Source: Polytrichum commune
Taxonomy: Eukaryota > Streptophyta > Polytrichopsida > Polytrichales > Polytrichaceae
Length of the DNA: 64,000 nucleotides
Reading direction: 5' to 3'
NCBI GenBank assembly: GCA_950295325.1
Contig: OX485806.1
Span: forward strand, 49,657,169 to 49,721,168
The position numbers and the translations under genes were made by a program. How positions within the stretch are numbered: the stretch's first letter is position 1; each line of letters begins with the position of its first letter. Positions 13,255 through 24,004 of the stretch are shown in pieces. Under the pieces are notes generated by a model. That model was not told the DNA's origin, searched no databases, and was given only the letters and a program-made list of their open reading frames with translations.

Positions 13255-14292
13255 ACAACCCACTTTGTGAAAGTTTGGATGAAATGCCATGTAAAGTGAG
13301 CCTCTTCTCAAAAGCAAGCCAACCCCTTGCAACCATTGCCTATTCAGTCGGGGCCATGGCATAGTGTGTCCATGGACTTCATCACAAGTTTGTTGAAGTA
13401 ACAACGGTATGATGCCATCAGGGTGATGGTAGATTGGTTTAGCAAGGTGCCTACTATGGCCACACCAAAACCACGTTGGGGACATTGGAATACTTCAATG
13501 CATGATGGACACACTACAAGTTGCCGATAATAATTATGTTGGATTGAAATCCAAAGCTCACAAGTGCATTGTGGAGGCATTCAGGAAGGTTGGAATAAAA
13601 CTAACATTTAGCACGGCTTTCCATTCCCAAATGGATGGAAAAACACAACGTGTGAAAATAGTCTTGAAATAATACTTGAAGAACTTTGTGAGTGCAGACC
13701 AATGAGATTGCGGGGGGGGGGGGTTGTGTGGGTTTAATAGAGTTTAGTTTGATTGTAGCTATGCATTCGGCATCCAAGCAGTTGTCTTTCGTGGTGGCTT
13801 ATGGAGTGGATTTGCTCCAACCTGCTCACCTTGTTTTCGAAGGGGCACATTCAATACTAGAGTTCAACTAAGATGGTGAGGATTTCAAAAGGAAGCATGA
13901 ATAACTCTTAGAGAAAATCAATTTGTTGTTGGAACAACCCAAAAACACTACAAAAGCAAGTCAATGCAAGAAAACGCAAAAAATGCATATGACATTCCAT
14001 GTTTTATTACAAAAGCCATTCAAAGAAAATACACTGTGGCCCTATCAATTGCAAGCAAATGGTTAAGCCACCTCCTGCCCTTGTGTGAGATCATTAGAAA
14101 TATGAGGTATAGGGCATCCTCAAATGTAAGAATTCCAAGCCAAAAAAAATACTTAGTGAAATGGCGAGGATACCATGAGAAAGAAGCCACCTAGGAAGTA
14201 GCAAAAGACATGGTGAACACCAAAAAATATGTGGAGTGTTTGAAAAAACTAGGGCTCAAAATTCCAAGAAACAAAATCCATAGAATTTGATG
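13255..14292 (+). pseudogene. Integrase core and chromodomain relic
   Basis: This continues the old chromovirus integrase after the solo LTR ([10 protein letters not shown]-like block at 13,350; FHSQMDGKTQR at 13,620 where the young copy has FHPQTDGQTER). It ends in a recognisable chromodomain (YLVKWRGYHEKEAT, 14,150-14,190). There are frameshifts, stops and a 12-bp G run at 13,712-13,723. A further deletion lies near 13,990. It is not functional. Confidence 0.85.
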
Positions 14293-14769
14293 AAAACATC
14301 AATCTCTTTTAGTGGGCGAGAGACATAAGTAGCATACTTTGCTTTGAGGCAATAAGATTCAAATTTGTGGTGCAAAGAGAATAGCACAAAATGAGGTACT
14401 AGCTTTGTACCTATGTTTGGTTAATGAAGAAGGGGGAATCAACATGCCAAACTAGGTTGGATAAGCTGAGTAATTGAGGACAATGGCTTGGAAGGGGCTT
14501 GGATAAAACAAAACAACATCTTATCCATGGGCTAATCCGAGACAATGACAAGGTAGTGGCGCGTGCTCATAAAAATGCAACCCACAAGTTAACAAAAATT
14601 GGGGCATGGGAGTTATGAACCTATATTTTCAAAAACCAAAGTGGAAACCAAATTGGGTGGAATTTGGCATCACCACCGTGCAATCAAAGCGTGGCTTAAC
14701 AATGGAAAATTATTTTAGAGTTGCAACCAAAACAACTTAATTAAAAATATTGAGGTCCACCCTAGTAGT
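14293..14769 (+). other. 3' untranslated segment of old chromovirus
   Basis: This is non-coding sequence matching 55,305-55,820 of the young copy, including the GGTTGGATAAGC block and the segment ending GAGGTCCACCCTAGTAGT. The final AGT (14,767-14,769) is the left copy of the CACTA target-site duplication. Confidence 0.85.
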
Positions 14770-15650
14770 CACTATGCCAAAACCATGTTTTTTTGACTGG
14801 TGTTTTTGACTAAAAATGGTATTAAACCAAGTACTAGACTAAGACTACTGTAGTCGCAAAGTCAGCCAAAAATTTGTCAGGTCGGACCAGTCGCTTGCAA
14901 CAAGTTAACTATGGTTCATTCTCTGGGTATTTCGTTCCCAATGCGCGTTCCCAAAGCCCTTTTGGGACCTCGATTGGCATCGCCCTTGGAACATCGACTG
15001 TCTTGACTACATATAGTCATGCAGTGTTGACTAGAATTAATAAACAAGTAGTCACCACTTTACTAAAGATAGTCACGATATATTGACTAAAACTAGTAAA
15101 TGCTTAGTCATGTCAATAACATCGCTTCACTAATTCTAGTTATAATAAATTGTGTATGATCTGTAAAAGCTTAGTCATCTTTGGCAGAACATTCCACTAT
15201 ATTTAGTCACATTGGTGTGATTCGGATTAGTCAAAGACTAGTTAAGCATTAGTCAAAGATTAGTCAAGGATTAGTCATATATGTGTGTGGTCTCCACTAC
15301 ATTTAGTGTTCATTGCTTAAGAAATTTTGTTGTTGTGATTCATGGTGGACAATCTAGGGTTTTTCTTGACTAAAACTAGTCACACAATTGGCATTCAGTA
15401 GTCATCAAACATAGTTTTTTTCATGACTAATAGTCATTTTAGTAATTCACTCCAATTAGAAACGACTACGCATAGTCACTTCTTTGCATTCGCTTTAAAC
15501 GTACATTCCGGATTTGTGACTAGGTCTAGTCACCACATGTGACTATTTTTAGTCCTTATTTTCAATATTGTTACTATAAGTAGTCAAAGTAATACAACTA
15601 GTGATAGTCCTAGATGCATATTTTTGTGATATGTATGTTTGGCTTTACTA
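14770..15650. repeat. CACTA left TIR and subterminal TAGTCA repeats
   Basis: The TIR occupies about 14,770-14,797. It is followed by dozens of short direct and inverted TAGTCA/TGACTA/ACTAGT motifs, dense from 14,820 to 15,650. In En/Spm elements such subterminal repeats bind the TnpA protein; that role is inferred here from family knowledge. Confidence 0.85.
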
Positions 15651-15751
15651 TTTGTAGTAACAAGCTGAGCTGCGCATATCAACCATTCCATACAAACAAA
15701 TACTGGTATCATTTCATACATGAAGCTGGGGTTCCTAGAGAAGGACAGGAA

Positions 15752-16627
15752 CTAAGCTTCCGGATTGTGGCTCAAACATTCTGTGGGCCACAGAATAAAC
15801 TGCCCAACGGCGTCACCAATTTTTGTGACTGGTGGATCATCTAACATCATGCTCCGATATAATAGATATGCATCATTGTAACTCTGCAACACTTCCACCG
15901 ACACAGTCCCTTCACATATGACTACTCCATGCACTGTCCCCCCCGGAAGACTCATGACCCTCCCGTCCCCTACTAAAAATGACTCCTCGTCGACTCCTAT
16001 TCCCATGATTTTTACAATGTCTTCTAATGCAAAGGGCGACACTTCAACCTCCTTCAATGTTTTTTTTTCCTATAGAAACAACGACATGCTTTGGAGTAAG
16101 TTATAGTTTTGATCGTGCATACATGACGATTCATTTGCTGACTACTACTAGTGAGTTTCAAAAACCGCAATAGTGACTATCAATAGTCAGAGTTTCTACT
16201 TAAGTCACTATGATGAATTGGTGTATTTACAGATGATGAATATAGTTAGTCACAATGTTCCAAGACTTGACTAGCTAGTCACAATTTCAAGAACAATGTC
16301 TATGTAAAAATTGAGAAAACGATAGATACTTTGTACCTTTGTGGTTTTTGCTGCACCTTTCTTGGGGGGCCGCTTTCCTTCGTCATTCCCTTTGTTGTCC
16401 TTCTCTTTCAGTGCCTTCACATCAACTATCTTAGCTTTTGGAAGTGGTTTCTTCTCCTCCACAAACTTGCCTTTACCAGCCCTCCTTGTTTCCACAAGAG
16501 TTTTGCCAATCTTTTCCTCCACCGTCTCCACAGTGTGTTTAGTTCGTAATTTCCGTGGCATTTGCGGTTCCTCAATTCCAATATGTAGCTTCTGCAACTC
16601 CGTGGCTCGCGACCTCTTCTTCGGCAC
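15752..16627 (-). pseudogene. CACTA TnpA-like gene, C-terminal exons
   Basis: There are two minus-strand segments. The first (16,627-16,271) encodes a lysine-rich linker (for example KKRSRATELQKLHIG and GKRPPKKGAAKT). The second (16,057-15,752) encodes a compact domain with LPGGTVHGVVICEG and ends near IGDAVGQFILWP, a pattern common at the C-terminus of plant CACTA-associated accessory proteins. The upstream exons lie at 42,291-44,830, on the far side of the nested gypsy. The intact gene would have read from right to left and been broken by that insertion. Exon joins are inferred. Confidence 0.6.
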
Positions 16628-16639
16628 TCCTATCCCACC

Positions 16640-17117
16640 TTCTTTGTCACCTACAACATCTGGGGCCGCCTTCTCCCTTGAGCCCGAGCTTACCTCGTGC
16701 TCATTTTCTTTCTCTAATTGTGGACCCTCCTGCTATAATGGACTTCCGGATTCTGCCTTCTGTTTTTTCCCCTATATAGAGTATCCAACAACCTCATTCA
16801 GTCAACAATAGAGAGCATTCCATTCGAAAACCAACTTCACGAGAATTAAGTTCAGAATTCATACTCTAGAGAACAAAAACATCATCTACTTCTAGTCACG
16901 ACACTTAAGTATTTTACTATGTTGTTGTCACAAACTCTATATTCATGACTACATGTAGTCATCTTTTGCTCATCTGTAGTATGTGCGTATACCACAAGAG
17001 CTTTGTCATTTTCAAGAGAATATTCTCTTGAATGCCCTTTGGATTTTGACTCGGCCAATTTCTGGATTGAGAACTACAAAACATAGGCAATAGTACGTAG
17101 TTAAGGTTTAGGGTTTA
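16640..17117. other. CACTA intron/arm sequence left of the nested gypsy
   Basis: Non-coding sequence with scattered TAGTCA-type motifs (for example 16,945-16,960), showing it is still CACTA DNA. The exact junction with the nested retrotransposon was not established; it lies at or just below 17,118. Confidence 0.5.
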
Positions 17118-17548
17118 TGTCGTGTAAATAACAATCGTGTGTCACTGCAGCTTGAGTACCAACCACCACTAACAAACAACACTAAAACATAGCAAAGTTA
17201 CACATAAACAACACACCTCGACAGAGAAAGAAGGGAATCAAACACTTATAAGAGCTCTAAATCTCTTTTCAAATGCATACAATGAGTCAAGTTATCTCTC
17301 ACTTCACCACGGGAGAATCCAAGAGTATAAGTAGGGGGAGAAGAACTCAAGATTTATTGCAAAAATATGCAATCTTCACTTCACACAAGCTACTCACAAG
17401 ACTTGACTTGGCAAAAATATCGACGCCGCATACCGTGACAGCTGTCGTATAAATAGCGATCATGTGTCACTACAGCTCGAGTACCAACCACCACTAACAA
17501 ACAACCCTAAAACATAGCAAAGTCACACATAAACAACACACCTCGACA
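17118..17548. repeat. Pair of 106-bp TG..CA direct repeats (LTR or TRIM)
   Basis: Two direct repeats of exactly 106 bp (17,118-17,223 and 17,443-17,548) both begin TGTCGT and end CCTCGACA, giving inverted TGTCG/CGACA termini. They differ at only a few positions and are separated by 219 bp with no coding sequence. The higher copy abuts a purine run on the minus strand (17,549-17,557), exactly where a minus-strand gypsy's 3' LTR should begin. The unit contains TATAAATAG at 17,448. Two readings fit: the 3' LTR of the DNMT-gypsy with an internal duplication, or a small TRIM-like element. No flanking duplication was seen for the TRIM reading. Confidence 0.65.
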
Positions 17549-17560
17549 TGCCCCCCCTCA
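17549..17560 (-). promoter_or_regulatory. Polypurine tract of DNMT-gypsy
   Basis: On the minus strand the sequence reads TGAGGGGGGGCA immediately before TGTCGAGGTG, the start of the candidate 3' LTR. Such a tract primes plus-strand DNA synthesis in LTR retrotransposons. Confidence 0.65.
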
Positions 17561-17787
17561 GCTGACTATGGACTCCCGCCAAGCAGCTAGGACCAATGGC
17601 AATCTAAAGGGCATGGATAATGAAAGATTGTTCTGCAACTAACTAGAGTGGTAAACGTTATTCCAAGGAATTGTAGGCTGGGTTGCAAGGTGAACCCCAT
17701 CCTTAATCGCCTTTGATGTTTGCCCATTATATCCCAAAGAATTAAATCCACCGCCTCATGTTGATTGCGTCTCTAAGCCATAACTCT

Positions 17788-18024
17788 TCATTTTCCATTT
17801 GGACATGCACAAGATGATGAAAACCACACAAGATCATTGAGTGCGATTGGTGGAAACACCAAGTACCAAAGATCCTTGATAGCGAGCACAACTCCAGATG
17901 GTAGAGAAGTCAAGGGTGGCCTCAAGCATGCCATGTGCCAACCGCGTTGACACTGATCACACAAGAGCATAATAGCCGTTTTTTTCTTCTCTCCATACAC
18001 AAAACATGGAAAACCCTCTGGCAC
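17788..18024 (-). pseudogene. PHD finger at the end of DNMT-gypsy pol
   Basis: Downstream of the integrase, across one in-frame stop, the frame reads FPCFVYGEKKK, then LLCDQCQRGWHMACLRPP and LPSG. The spacing C-x2-[C]...C-x2-C...GWH-x2-C...PPL...P-x-G is that of a C4HC3 PHD finger, a domain that usually reads histone H3 tails. The second cysteine is a tyrosine (near 17,994, explicable by one G-to-A change) and the last Cys pair after LPSG is lost in this frame. In many gypsy elements this position holds a chromodomain, so the PHD finger may target integration to particular chromatin; that role is inference. Confidence 0.75.
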
Positions 18025-18030
18025 GACGGC

Positions 18031-19134
18031 CTATTCAGATTGAATTGTACCTTCAATGGGTAGATGACATGGGGCACAATTTTTGAAATGCTCGCGACAT
18101 TCCATGCCATCCTTGCCTTCCAACAACAACAAACCACTTGGCAACACGTTCTTTACCCGAAGGATAGTGCGCCCCGCCCTGACATTCAATGTCTTAGGCG
18201 CCTCACTTTGGAGATAGACATTATCCCCCTGCCGGAATCTCCGCAACTGAGGTCGATAAGCACCACTGCGAATGTGTGCATAACGCAATGTGTCACAGTG
18301 TTGAGCAATGGACAAATTCTCCATGGCCATAGGCATGGCCTTCTGGAAGAATTGAGCCTGCTCCTGCAAACACTCTGCCCAAATGTCTGGGTCATCCAAG
18401 TCTACAACAGGAGCTAGCTTTTCCGAATAAAACTCGAGACTATAGGCTCACGTCCATACAACAACTGATACGGGCTGTAGGATGCCAAAGAGGCCTGCCT
18501 ATTAAATCGATAGCCCATAGCAATCCAAGGCAACATAAGGTCCCAATCCTAGTGGCTCCCCCGAAGTAATCTATATTTCCTCAAGCCACGCTTGGTTGTC
18601 TGAACAACCCGTTCAGCCAAGCCATCCGCCTCCGGATGATCCTGAGAGGTGGTGCGGTGATCTATGAATGCCTTAGTGCACAACTTGTCAAAAACACCAA
18701 GGAAATCACTCCCTTGGTCTGTCAATACCTCAGCCGGTGCTCCAAAACGTGCCAACACACAATCCAAAAAGGCGGTCGTGGCCAAATCTGCAGAGTTTTG
18801 GGGTAAAGCAACAAACTCGATCCACTTGCTAAAATACTCCACCATCACCAACACGTACTTTGCTCCACGGGGCGTGACAACCAACGGCAGCCCAATCCCA
18901 TGATAGGTAAAGGTTGTAACTGAGGTGACAAGGTGTTAAAGCTAGACCTGACCCGGTCACAAACTTCACACCTCCCGACATAAGCAGCCACCTGTTGATA
19001 CATGCCAGTCCACCAATATTGACCACACAACATTGAATGTGTCCTGCGTATGCCAAAATGGCCAAGTTCCTCGTGCACTTGTCACACCAAGGAGGCCCTC
19101 TGATCCGGCCTAGGGACAATATGCCTTGTCGCAT
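18031..19134 (-). pseudogene. DNMT-gypsy integrase
   Basis: The zinc-binding HHCC domain is at 19,078-18,930 (HEELGHFG, RTHSML, then CEVCDR). The catalytic core follows at 18,884-18,549 (YVLVMVEYFSKWIE, the second aspartate in VLTDQGSDF, and the glutamate in GLAERVVQTTKRGLRKY). The C-terminal part is at 18,399-18,031 (FRQGDNVYLQ and GTILRVK-type SH3-like strands). At least two frame changes separate these pieces, and a TAG at 18,031 separates the integrase from the PHD finger. Family function: it inserts the reverse-transcribed copy into chromosomal DNA. Confidence 0.88.
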
Positions 19135-19252
19135 CCGACCACAATCGAAATAACAAATTGTTCTCCCAACTGAACCTTGTTATTCGATGTCCAATCCTAT
19201 CCCTTTCCATTGCCGAGGTAGACGAAGGAAATGTTCCTTGTTGGAGCTTATG
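19135..19252 (-). other. Broken linker between RNase H and integrase
   Basis: Pol linker in which no single frame stays open. Remnants of the residues preceding the integrase HHCC motif are visible. Confidence 0.5.
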
Positions 19253-20936
19253 CTATACGGGAAAATCCTCCCATATATCCGCAATAGCTTGAGGTCGATC
19301 AGTCTCATCATCCGAGCCTTGTATTGGAACCTTAACAGCCGCACCAGAAAATAAGATGAGGTAAGCAGGCGTGTGCCAACCTGGAACCGCCTCTCGATCA
19401 CAATCTCCATGCCACCTGGCCCCGGTCAAGTCCTCATCCGAAGGACTTGGATTGCGTGAGAGTCCATTTGCATCCAGATTGGTAATCCCAGCACGGTGTA
19501 CCACCTCAAAGTAATACTCCTGGAGCAACAAAACCCACCTGTCGAGCTTGCGAGTAAGCTTATCCGACTCCATGAGCCACTGTAACGGTTGATGGTCAGT
19601 CACCAAAGTAAAGTGTTGACCATAAAGATATTGCCGGAAATGGGCAATAGCCCACACCGCCACCAACGCCTCCCCCTCATAGGATGAATAATTGGCCTCC
19701 ACTGTATTGTTGCTTCGCGATGCGTAAGCAACAACATACTCCCGGCCAGAGTCATCCTTCTGAGTGAGAACTGCTCCCAAATCCAATGAGCTCCAGTCTG
19801 TATGCAACTGAAAAGATTTGGAGACATCTGGACGTCGAAGCACTGGAGCCGTACCCAGTCTTTGTTTCAACGTTTCGAATGCATGTTGTTGCTCAGAACC
19901 CCAAGTCCAAAGTTGGTCTTTGCTCGTGAGAATGGTGAGAGGTTTGGCAATCAAGCTAAAGTTCTTGATGAATCGTCGGTAGTAATTCGCCAAGCCCAAG
20001 AAAGCACGAAGTCTTGGCATATCGACTGGTGCCGGGATTTTCTACAAGGCGTCAACCTTAGCTTGTTGCACCCCAAGACCTCCCGGAATTATCATATGAC
20101 CTAGGTATGCCAGTCGGTCATGGAAAAACTTGCATGTGTCATGTTGTAAGCGCAATTCCCACCTCTGCAAGCGTTAAAAAACGGTGCCTAACATGCTCCT
20201 GTGGTATTTTGCTAAAGATGATCACATCATCAATGTAACACCAAACAAATGGCAAGCTAGAGAGAACTTGGTCCATCACCCTCTGAAATTCAGAAGGTGC
20301 ATTCTTCAAGTCAAATGGAAGAAACTTCCAATGGTAAAGTTGATCCTTCCCATCTTGATCAACTCCCCAGAATGCGGTTTTCACCCGATCTCCCACAAGT
20401 AATGGGAGCTGGTGATAGCCGGATCTCAAGTCCAAGGTGCTAAAGACTCGAGAAAATCCAACGGCATCGAACAATTCCTCTGGAATTGCCATGGGATACC
20501 GATCCGACTTGGTCTTGCGATTAACAAGACGGTAATCCCCGCATTTCCGCTTCTCCGTCCAATTGCCAAAGATGTCCTTCTTCGATGGCATCACCGTAGC
20601 ACAAGCATACCCCTCATTAGAAAGTTCAATAAGCCTTGCTGCCAAGAGCTCTTGGCAACGAGCCTGAACGCCAATCCGCTCAGAAGCACTGAGCCTATAA
20701 GGTCTCCAAAAAATGGGATGGTCGTCCTCCAACTGAATGTGGATGGGTTTTCCCTTATAACCTTGAAGATCTTGAAGGCTAAAAGCAAAACACCTACAGT
20801 ACGAGCGAATAAATGCTCGTACTTTCCGTGCCTCAGCACCAGTGAGATGAGGGCCCAATTCCAATGGCCAATCATCAAACTTTGTGGTTTCCCTCTCCAC
20901 CAGAGGGGAGCCACCTGGTGCTGACACATACTCCAA
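19253..20936 (-). pseudogene. DNMT-gypsy reverse transcriptase and RNase H
   Basis: RT occupies 20,936-20,139 (DYRLVNRKTKSDRYP, FSTLDLRSGYHQLPL, FLPFDLKNAPSEFQRVMD and the active-site YIDD near 20,226-20,237). RT connection and RNase H occupy 20,020-19,253 ([34 protein letters not shown], then SSYEGEALVAVWAI and LVTDHQPLQWLM). A frame break lies between about 20,139 and 20,020. The RNase H aspartate in HTDWS and the YIDD aspartates are retained. It diverges from the chromovirus RT at 52,500-53,300, so this is a different gypsy lineage. The 140-bp linker upstream (20,937-21,079) is degraded coding sequence. Confidence 0.93.
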
Positions 20937-21079
20937 CTGCTACTAAGAAGAGGGGGCATTAACCATGCCCCCAACCTCCTACTAGCAATAGAGTCCATCC
21001 CCTCTTCATCACCACCGATATGTAATGATGAAGCCACCACTGGAGGTGAAGAAGCCAACGTAGTATAAACTTGTTGAGC

Positions 21080-22168
21080 TCAAAGCTCCTCCATCACTTG
21101 CTGCTCGAATCGATAGATTCGTTCGGCTTCACCAACCATTATCTCAATTTCCTCCTCCATGGATGTGGACCGCTGTACCCCCTGACCAGAATCCTCTGCC
21201 CCCAAAGATAACAATTGGTCATCATGATGCCGTTGCAATGCAAGGCATAAACCAACAGTCCACACCATGGTATGAAAATCCATGGCTTGGCCCAACATGA
21301 AGCGTCGTTGGCCCTCAGAAAGGCCAGGAGCTGCGGTTGTACCAGTGCGGAATCCCATGGCACGATCTCGTTCATCAGCCAATGGTTCGGTGTGGGTTTT
21401 GGTGTTAGCATCCCACACCATACCCGGCCCTCGATCGCGGAAGGCGAATGACTGTGGAAACGTCATAAAGGTAGGAAAGGCCCTCTGTGGTGCCCCCATT
21501 TTGTTGACCAATGCCAACGGGGGTAAATCATCTCGAACAACCGGCAAAGAGGTCCGGTTCGGATCCAAGATGTCATCCACCTTCTAATCCAAAGGTGGAG
21601 GCACTGTAGAAAATGCTGCAACTAAAGTAGATGACGGTACGAAGTTGGTCCAAATCCACCGAGGCCGGTGGGCTTAAGATCCAATGCTCGCGGCATCCAC
21701 AAAAATGGGATCTCCAAGGTGATGACGAACATAATTGCCGCCTTCCGACACCTTGTCCCGAGGTACATTCTCAAAGATATACCCTAGAGGGGAAGGTTGG
21801 TGGGAAAACCACCACTGCATAAGCCGGATGAGGTCCCAAAAAAGGCTAGACCTGGGATCCTCTAAACCTCGGCCGGCTCCAGCACGTGAATGGCCCTGGC
21901 ATGGCCATCCTGCAATCACCAGATCAACGAGGCCCAACCTTTGCAAGTCTTCCTCGCTGATAAGTGTAACATCACGAGGAAGATGTCCAAAGCATCCATA
22001 AATGGCAGTCGGATGAAGCTGTTGTGGGTACAACACCATCAATTGGTGTAAATGGTGACGCGCCACATGGATGGAGATAGGATTGTTGTCGACATAAATG
22101 TACTGTCAAACAGTGAGGCCAGCTGCCAACACGGCCACCAATCCCGTCCCGATGCCCCCAAACAGTTC
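21080..22168 (-). pseudogene. Cytosine-C5 DNA methyltransferase domain in gypsy pol
   Basis: Between protease and RT the minus strand encodes the ordered motifs of a C5-MTase. Motif I (SAM binding) is CELFGGIGTGLVAVLAAG (22,168-22,110), followed by a motif II-like YIYVDNN. Motif IV has the catalytic PCQ loop (GWPCQGHSRAGAG, about 21,899-21,930). Motif VI is YIFENVP (about 21,771-21,790). A motif VIII-like HRPRWIWTN lies at about 21,645-21,672. Motifs IX-X are ADERDRAMGF, then EGQRRFMLGQAMD (about 21,380 to 21,280). The catalytic cysteine and ENV are intact. Three in-frame stops interrupt it: TGA at 22,106, TAA at 21,674 and TAG at 21,584, each one C-to-T change from a sense codon. This copy is dead but the domain is complete in outline. 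A SET- or JmjC-type enzyme is ruled out by these motifs. Confidence 0.9.
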
Positions 22169-23943
22169 ACACCTCCGGAATAGGTCGGCGGAATCGCGCC
22201 AGGGAGGAAGGGGATCCTTGGGTTGGCGCACCAATGCATCTTTAGGTGCTATATCCCGTTGATCGTCTGTACTCCCCATGAATGCCAATGACTCCTCCAA
22301 CAATGCGGATCCATGAGGCAATGTGTCCACAATAGCACTACATCCAAAAACCATGGATAATGGTGCTATGGTCGCGGCCGCCGCGAATGCCACAAGAATA
22401 AGTTCCCTGCGGCCGTCCCCAACCGACCAACCTGGTCGGATCCACGCCTCCTCAATCCAGTTGTCCAAACCAAAACCAAGCGGATAGAGTGCTTGCTGAC
22501 CAACTAAAATGTCATAGTTGGTCGCATCCGTCACTGCACACCTAAGAAGAAGAGGTGCGGGTGGATCTCCAAGCTTCACTCGGAAGCTAAGTTGTAATGG
22601 CTCCCGTGTATAACCTGTAGCCCGCTCCGCGTGACCAATGGACGTGACAATGGTGAATGGACAAGGAGCCAAATCCTCGGCCGCCAACCCCAACTCTTGG
22701 GCAAGCCTCTTGCCGATCATAACAGGTTGTGCTCCCGAATCCATCATCGCACATTGGGGAGCAACTCGAATAGGGTCGCCACCAGTCCGACAGACCACCA
22801 AAATCCCAGAATCATTCACCATGAGTACAATGCCAGGTCGGATGCCTCGACGTTCGTAAGCAGGTTGAGCAACGACATCGGAGAGATATGCTGCGCTCGC
22901 GGAGGCTGGTGAATCATAAGATGTGGTGGGCTCTCGGCCATCCGAGGCTTGTGCGTCAAAAGATGCAATGGCCTCTGCTGCAAGCCTTGCTCGTCGTCTA
23001 GCCGCTTTCTCCGGGTCCTCCGTGGTAGGAAGGTCAACGGTGGTTTGAGCCGCAGTCAAAGAAGACGGGAGTGCCTTTCCTTCCAAAATCCTACCTGCTA
23101 GGTGAAAAATCTTAGCGGGTTGGATGCCGGATGACAACCACTCCATTGCTATGAACAAAGGGGTGTGCAACACTTTGGATGCCAAAGTGTGCACCAAGTC
23201 AGTCGCCGGATTTGAAGCCTCCAAGCTCGAATGACGACTACTGATAGATCGGACAACATCCGCCAATCCAAAAGACAATGGCAAGCGGGCCTGGCCAATC
23301 TGATTTGCGGGACCATTGCCTCGAGCTCGTAAGCTATTCATAGACTCCCCTATGATCGAAAACGTGGCTCGTGATACGAATTGAGCCCGTGTCACCACTA
23401 CGGAACTCACCATTTCTCCCGCGGCTGCGAACATATAATAATCATGAGTGGAAGAACTAGCCTTAGCGGCGGAGGAGGACGGTGAGTCCAAGATTTGGCT
23501 GGATGACGCCAAACTTTTGAACCTCTCCTCCAATGCTCCAATATTCGCCTCCAACGTCTTCTCCCGATCGGAAGAAGGACGTTTCTCTGGGTGGAGAGTG
23601 AAGCAATTCTCCATCGTGTGATTGTTCCGCCCACAATGGGAATACGTCAACTGCTTGGGTAAATGTTTACCCGCCCCCTTCGTCGAATCCTTCGCCTGAA
23701 CAAATGGTTTCCGCTTCGGATTACTTATGGTTTGGGCCTGCCTTTGCTTCGAAGGACAATTCTTTTTAGCCTGGCCTGCCTACCCACAAGACCAACAATG
23801 CAAGGTCTTATCCGCCTCCGCCTCCGCCAATCTTGTAGTCGCGACCGGAGCCTTCTAGGATTTGCTAGAATTTACTAGCAAAGATACCAAATCAGTGGCA
23901 TCGTGCTAACACAATGCACGATCACACTGCTTCACAATGGCAA
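22169..23943 (-). pseudogene. DNMT-gypsy gag C-terminus, zinc knuckle and protease
   Basis: Minus strand. Gag residues run from 23,943 (next to the transposon insertion) to the CCHC knuckle at about 23,645-23,610, where the first cysteine is a tyrosine (TYSHCGRNNHTMENC). A long serine/alanine-rich linker follows, then a retropepsin-like aspartic protease with CAMMDSGAQPVMIGKRLA (DSG at about 22,730-22,745) and LVGQQALYPLGF as the flap/C-terminal part. The 23,650-22,106 frame is open for 514 codons and runs directly into methyltransferase motif I, so the MTase is part of the same polyprotein and not a separate gene. Stops near 23,780 and 23,870 break the gag part. Confidence 0.88.
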
Positions 23944-23954
23944 ATGCCTCTGCG
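23944..23954. repeat. 11-bp target-site duplication, left copy
   Basis: ATGCCTCTGCG here is repeated exactly at 38,505-38,515. Removing one copy plus 23,955-38,504 restores an uninterrupted gag reading frame of the host gypsy, which confirms the insertion boundaries to the base. Confidence 0.96.
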
Positions 23955-24004
23955 GACGAAGCTATTTTGCGAGCGGGGAGCAGTGAGCTGTGAGCGGTGA
24001 GCAA
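23955..24004 (+). repeat. Left TIR of MULE
   Basis: Begins GACGAAGCTATTTTGCGAGC and continues with degenerate repeats of GTGAGC(A/T/G)-like heptamers to about 24,004. It pairs with the complement of 38,440-38,504. Confidence 0.85.

Larger units (their letters stand above)
9694..14769 (+). mobile_element. Old decayed chromovirus, left half
   Basis: This is the left half of an old plus-strand Ty3/gypsy insertion of the same family as 49,827-56,916. It comprises a degenerate 5' LTR, gag start, protease, RNase H, integrase, chromodomain and 3' untranslated segment. Relative to the young copy it lacks about 0.64 kb of gag and zinc knuckle (junction near 10,800) and about 1.07 kb covering the RT (junction near 11,335). 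It is interrupted by a solo LTR at 12,022-13,254 and ends at the CACTA insertion. Its sequence resumes at 57,022; joining 14,769 to 57,025 reproduces the corresponding 3' untranslated sequence of the young copy. Confidence 0.93.

Noticed and set aside
17118-17548. Definite TRIM element
   Set aside because: No flanking target duplication was seen, and the polypurine tract beside it fits a gypsy 3' LTR equally well, so it is left as an either/or.
20412-20924. Plus-strand 170-codon open frame
   Set aside because: Shadow of the minus-strand reverse transcriptase.
22816-23037. Separate small gene inside the gypsy protease region
   Set aside because: Shadow frame of the 514-codon gag-protease-MTase frame.
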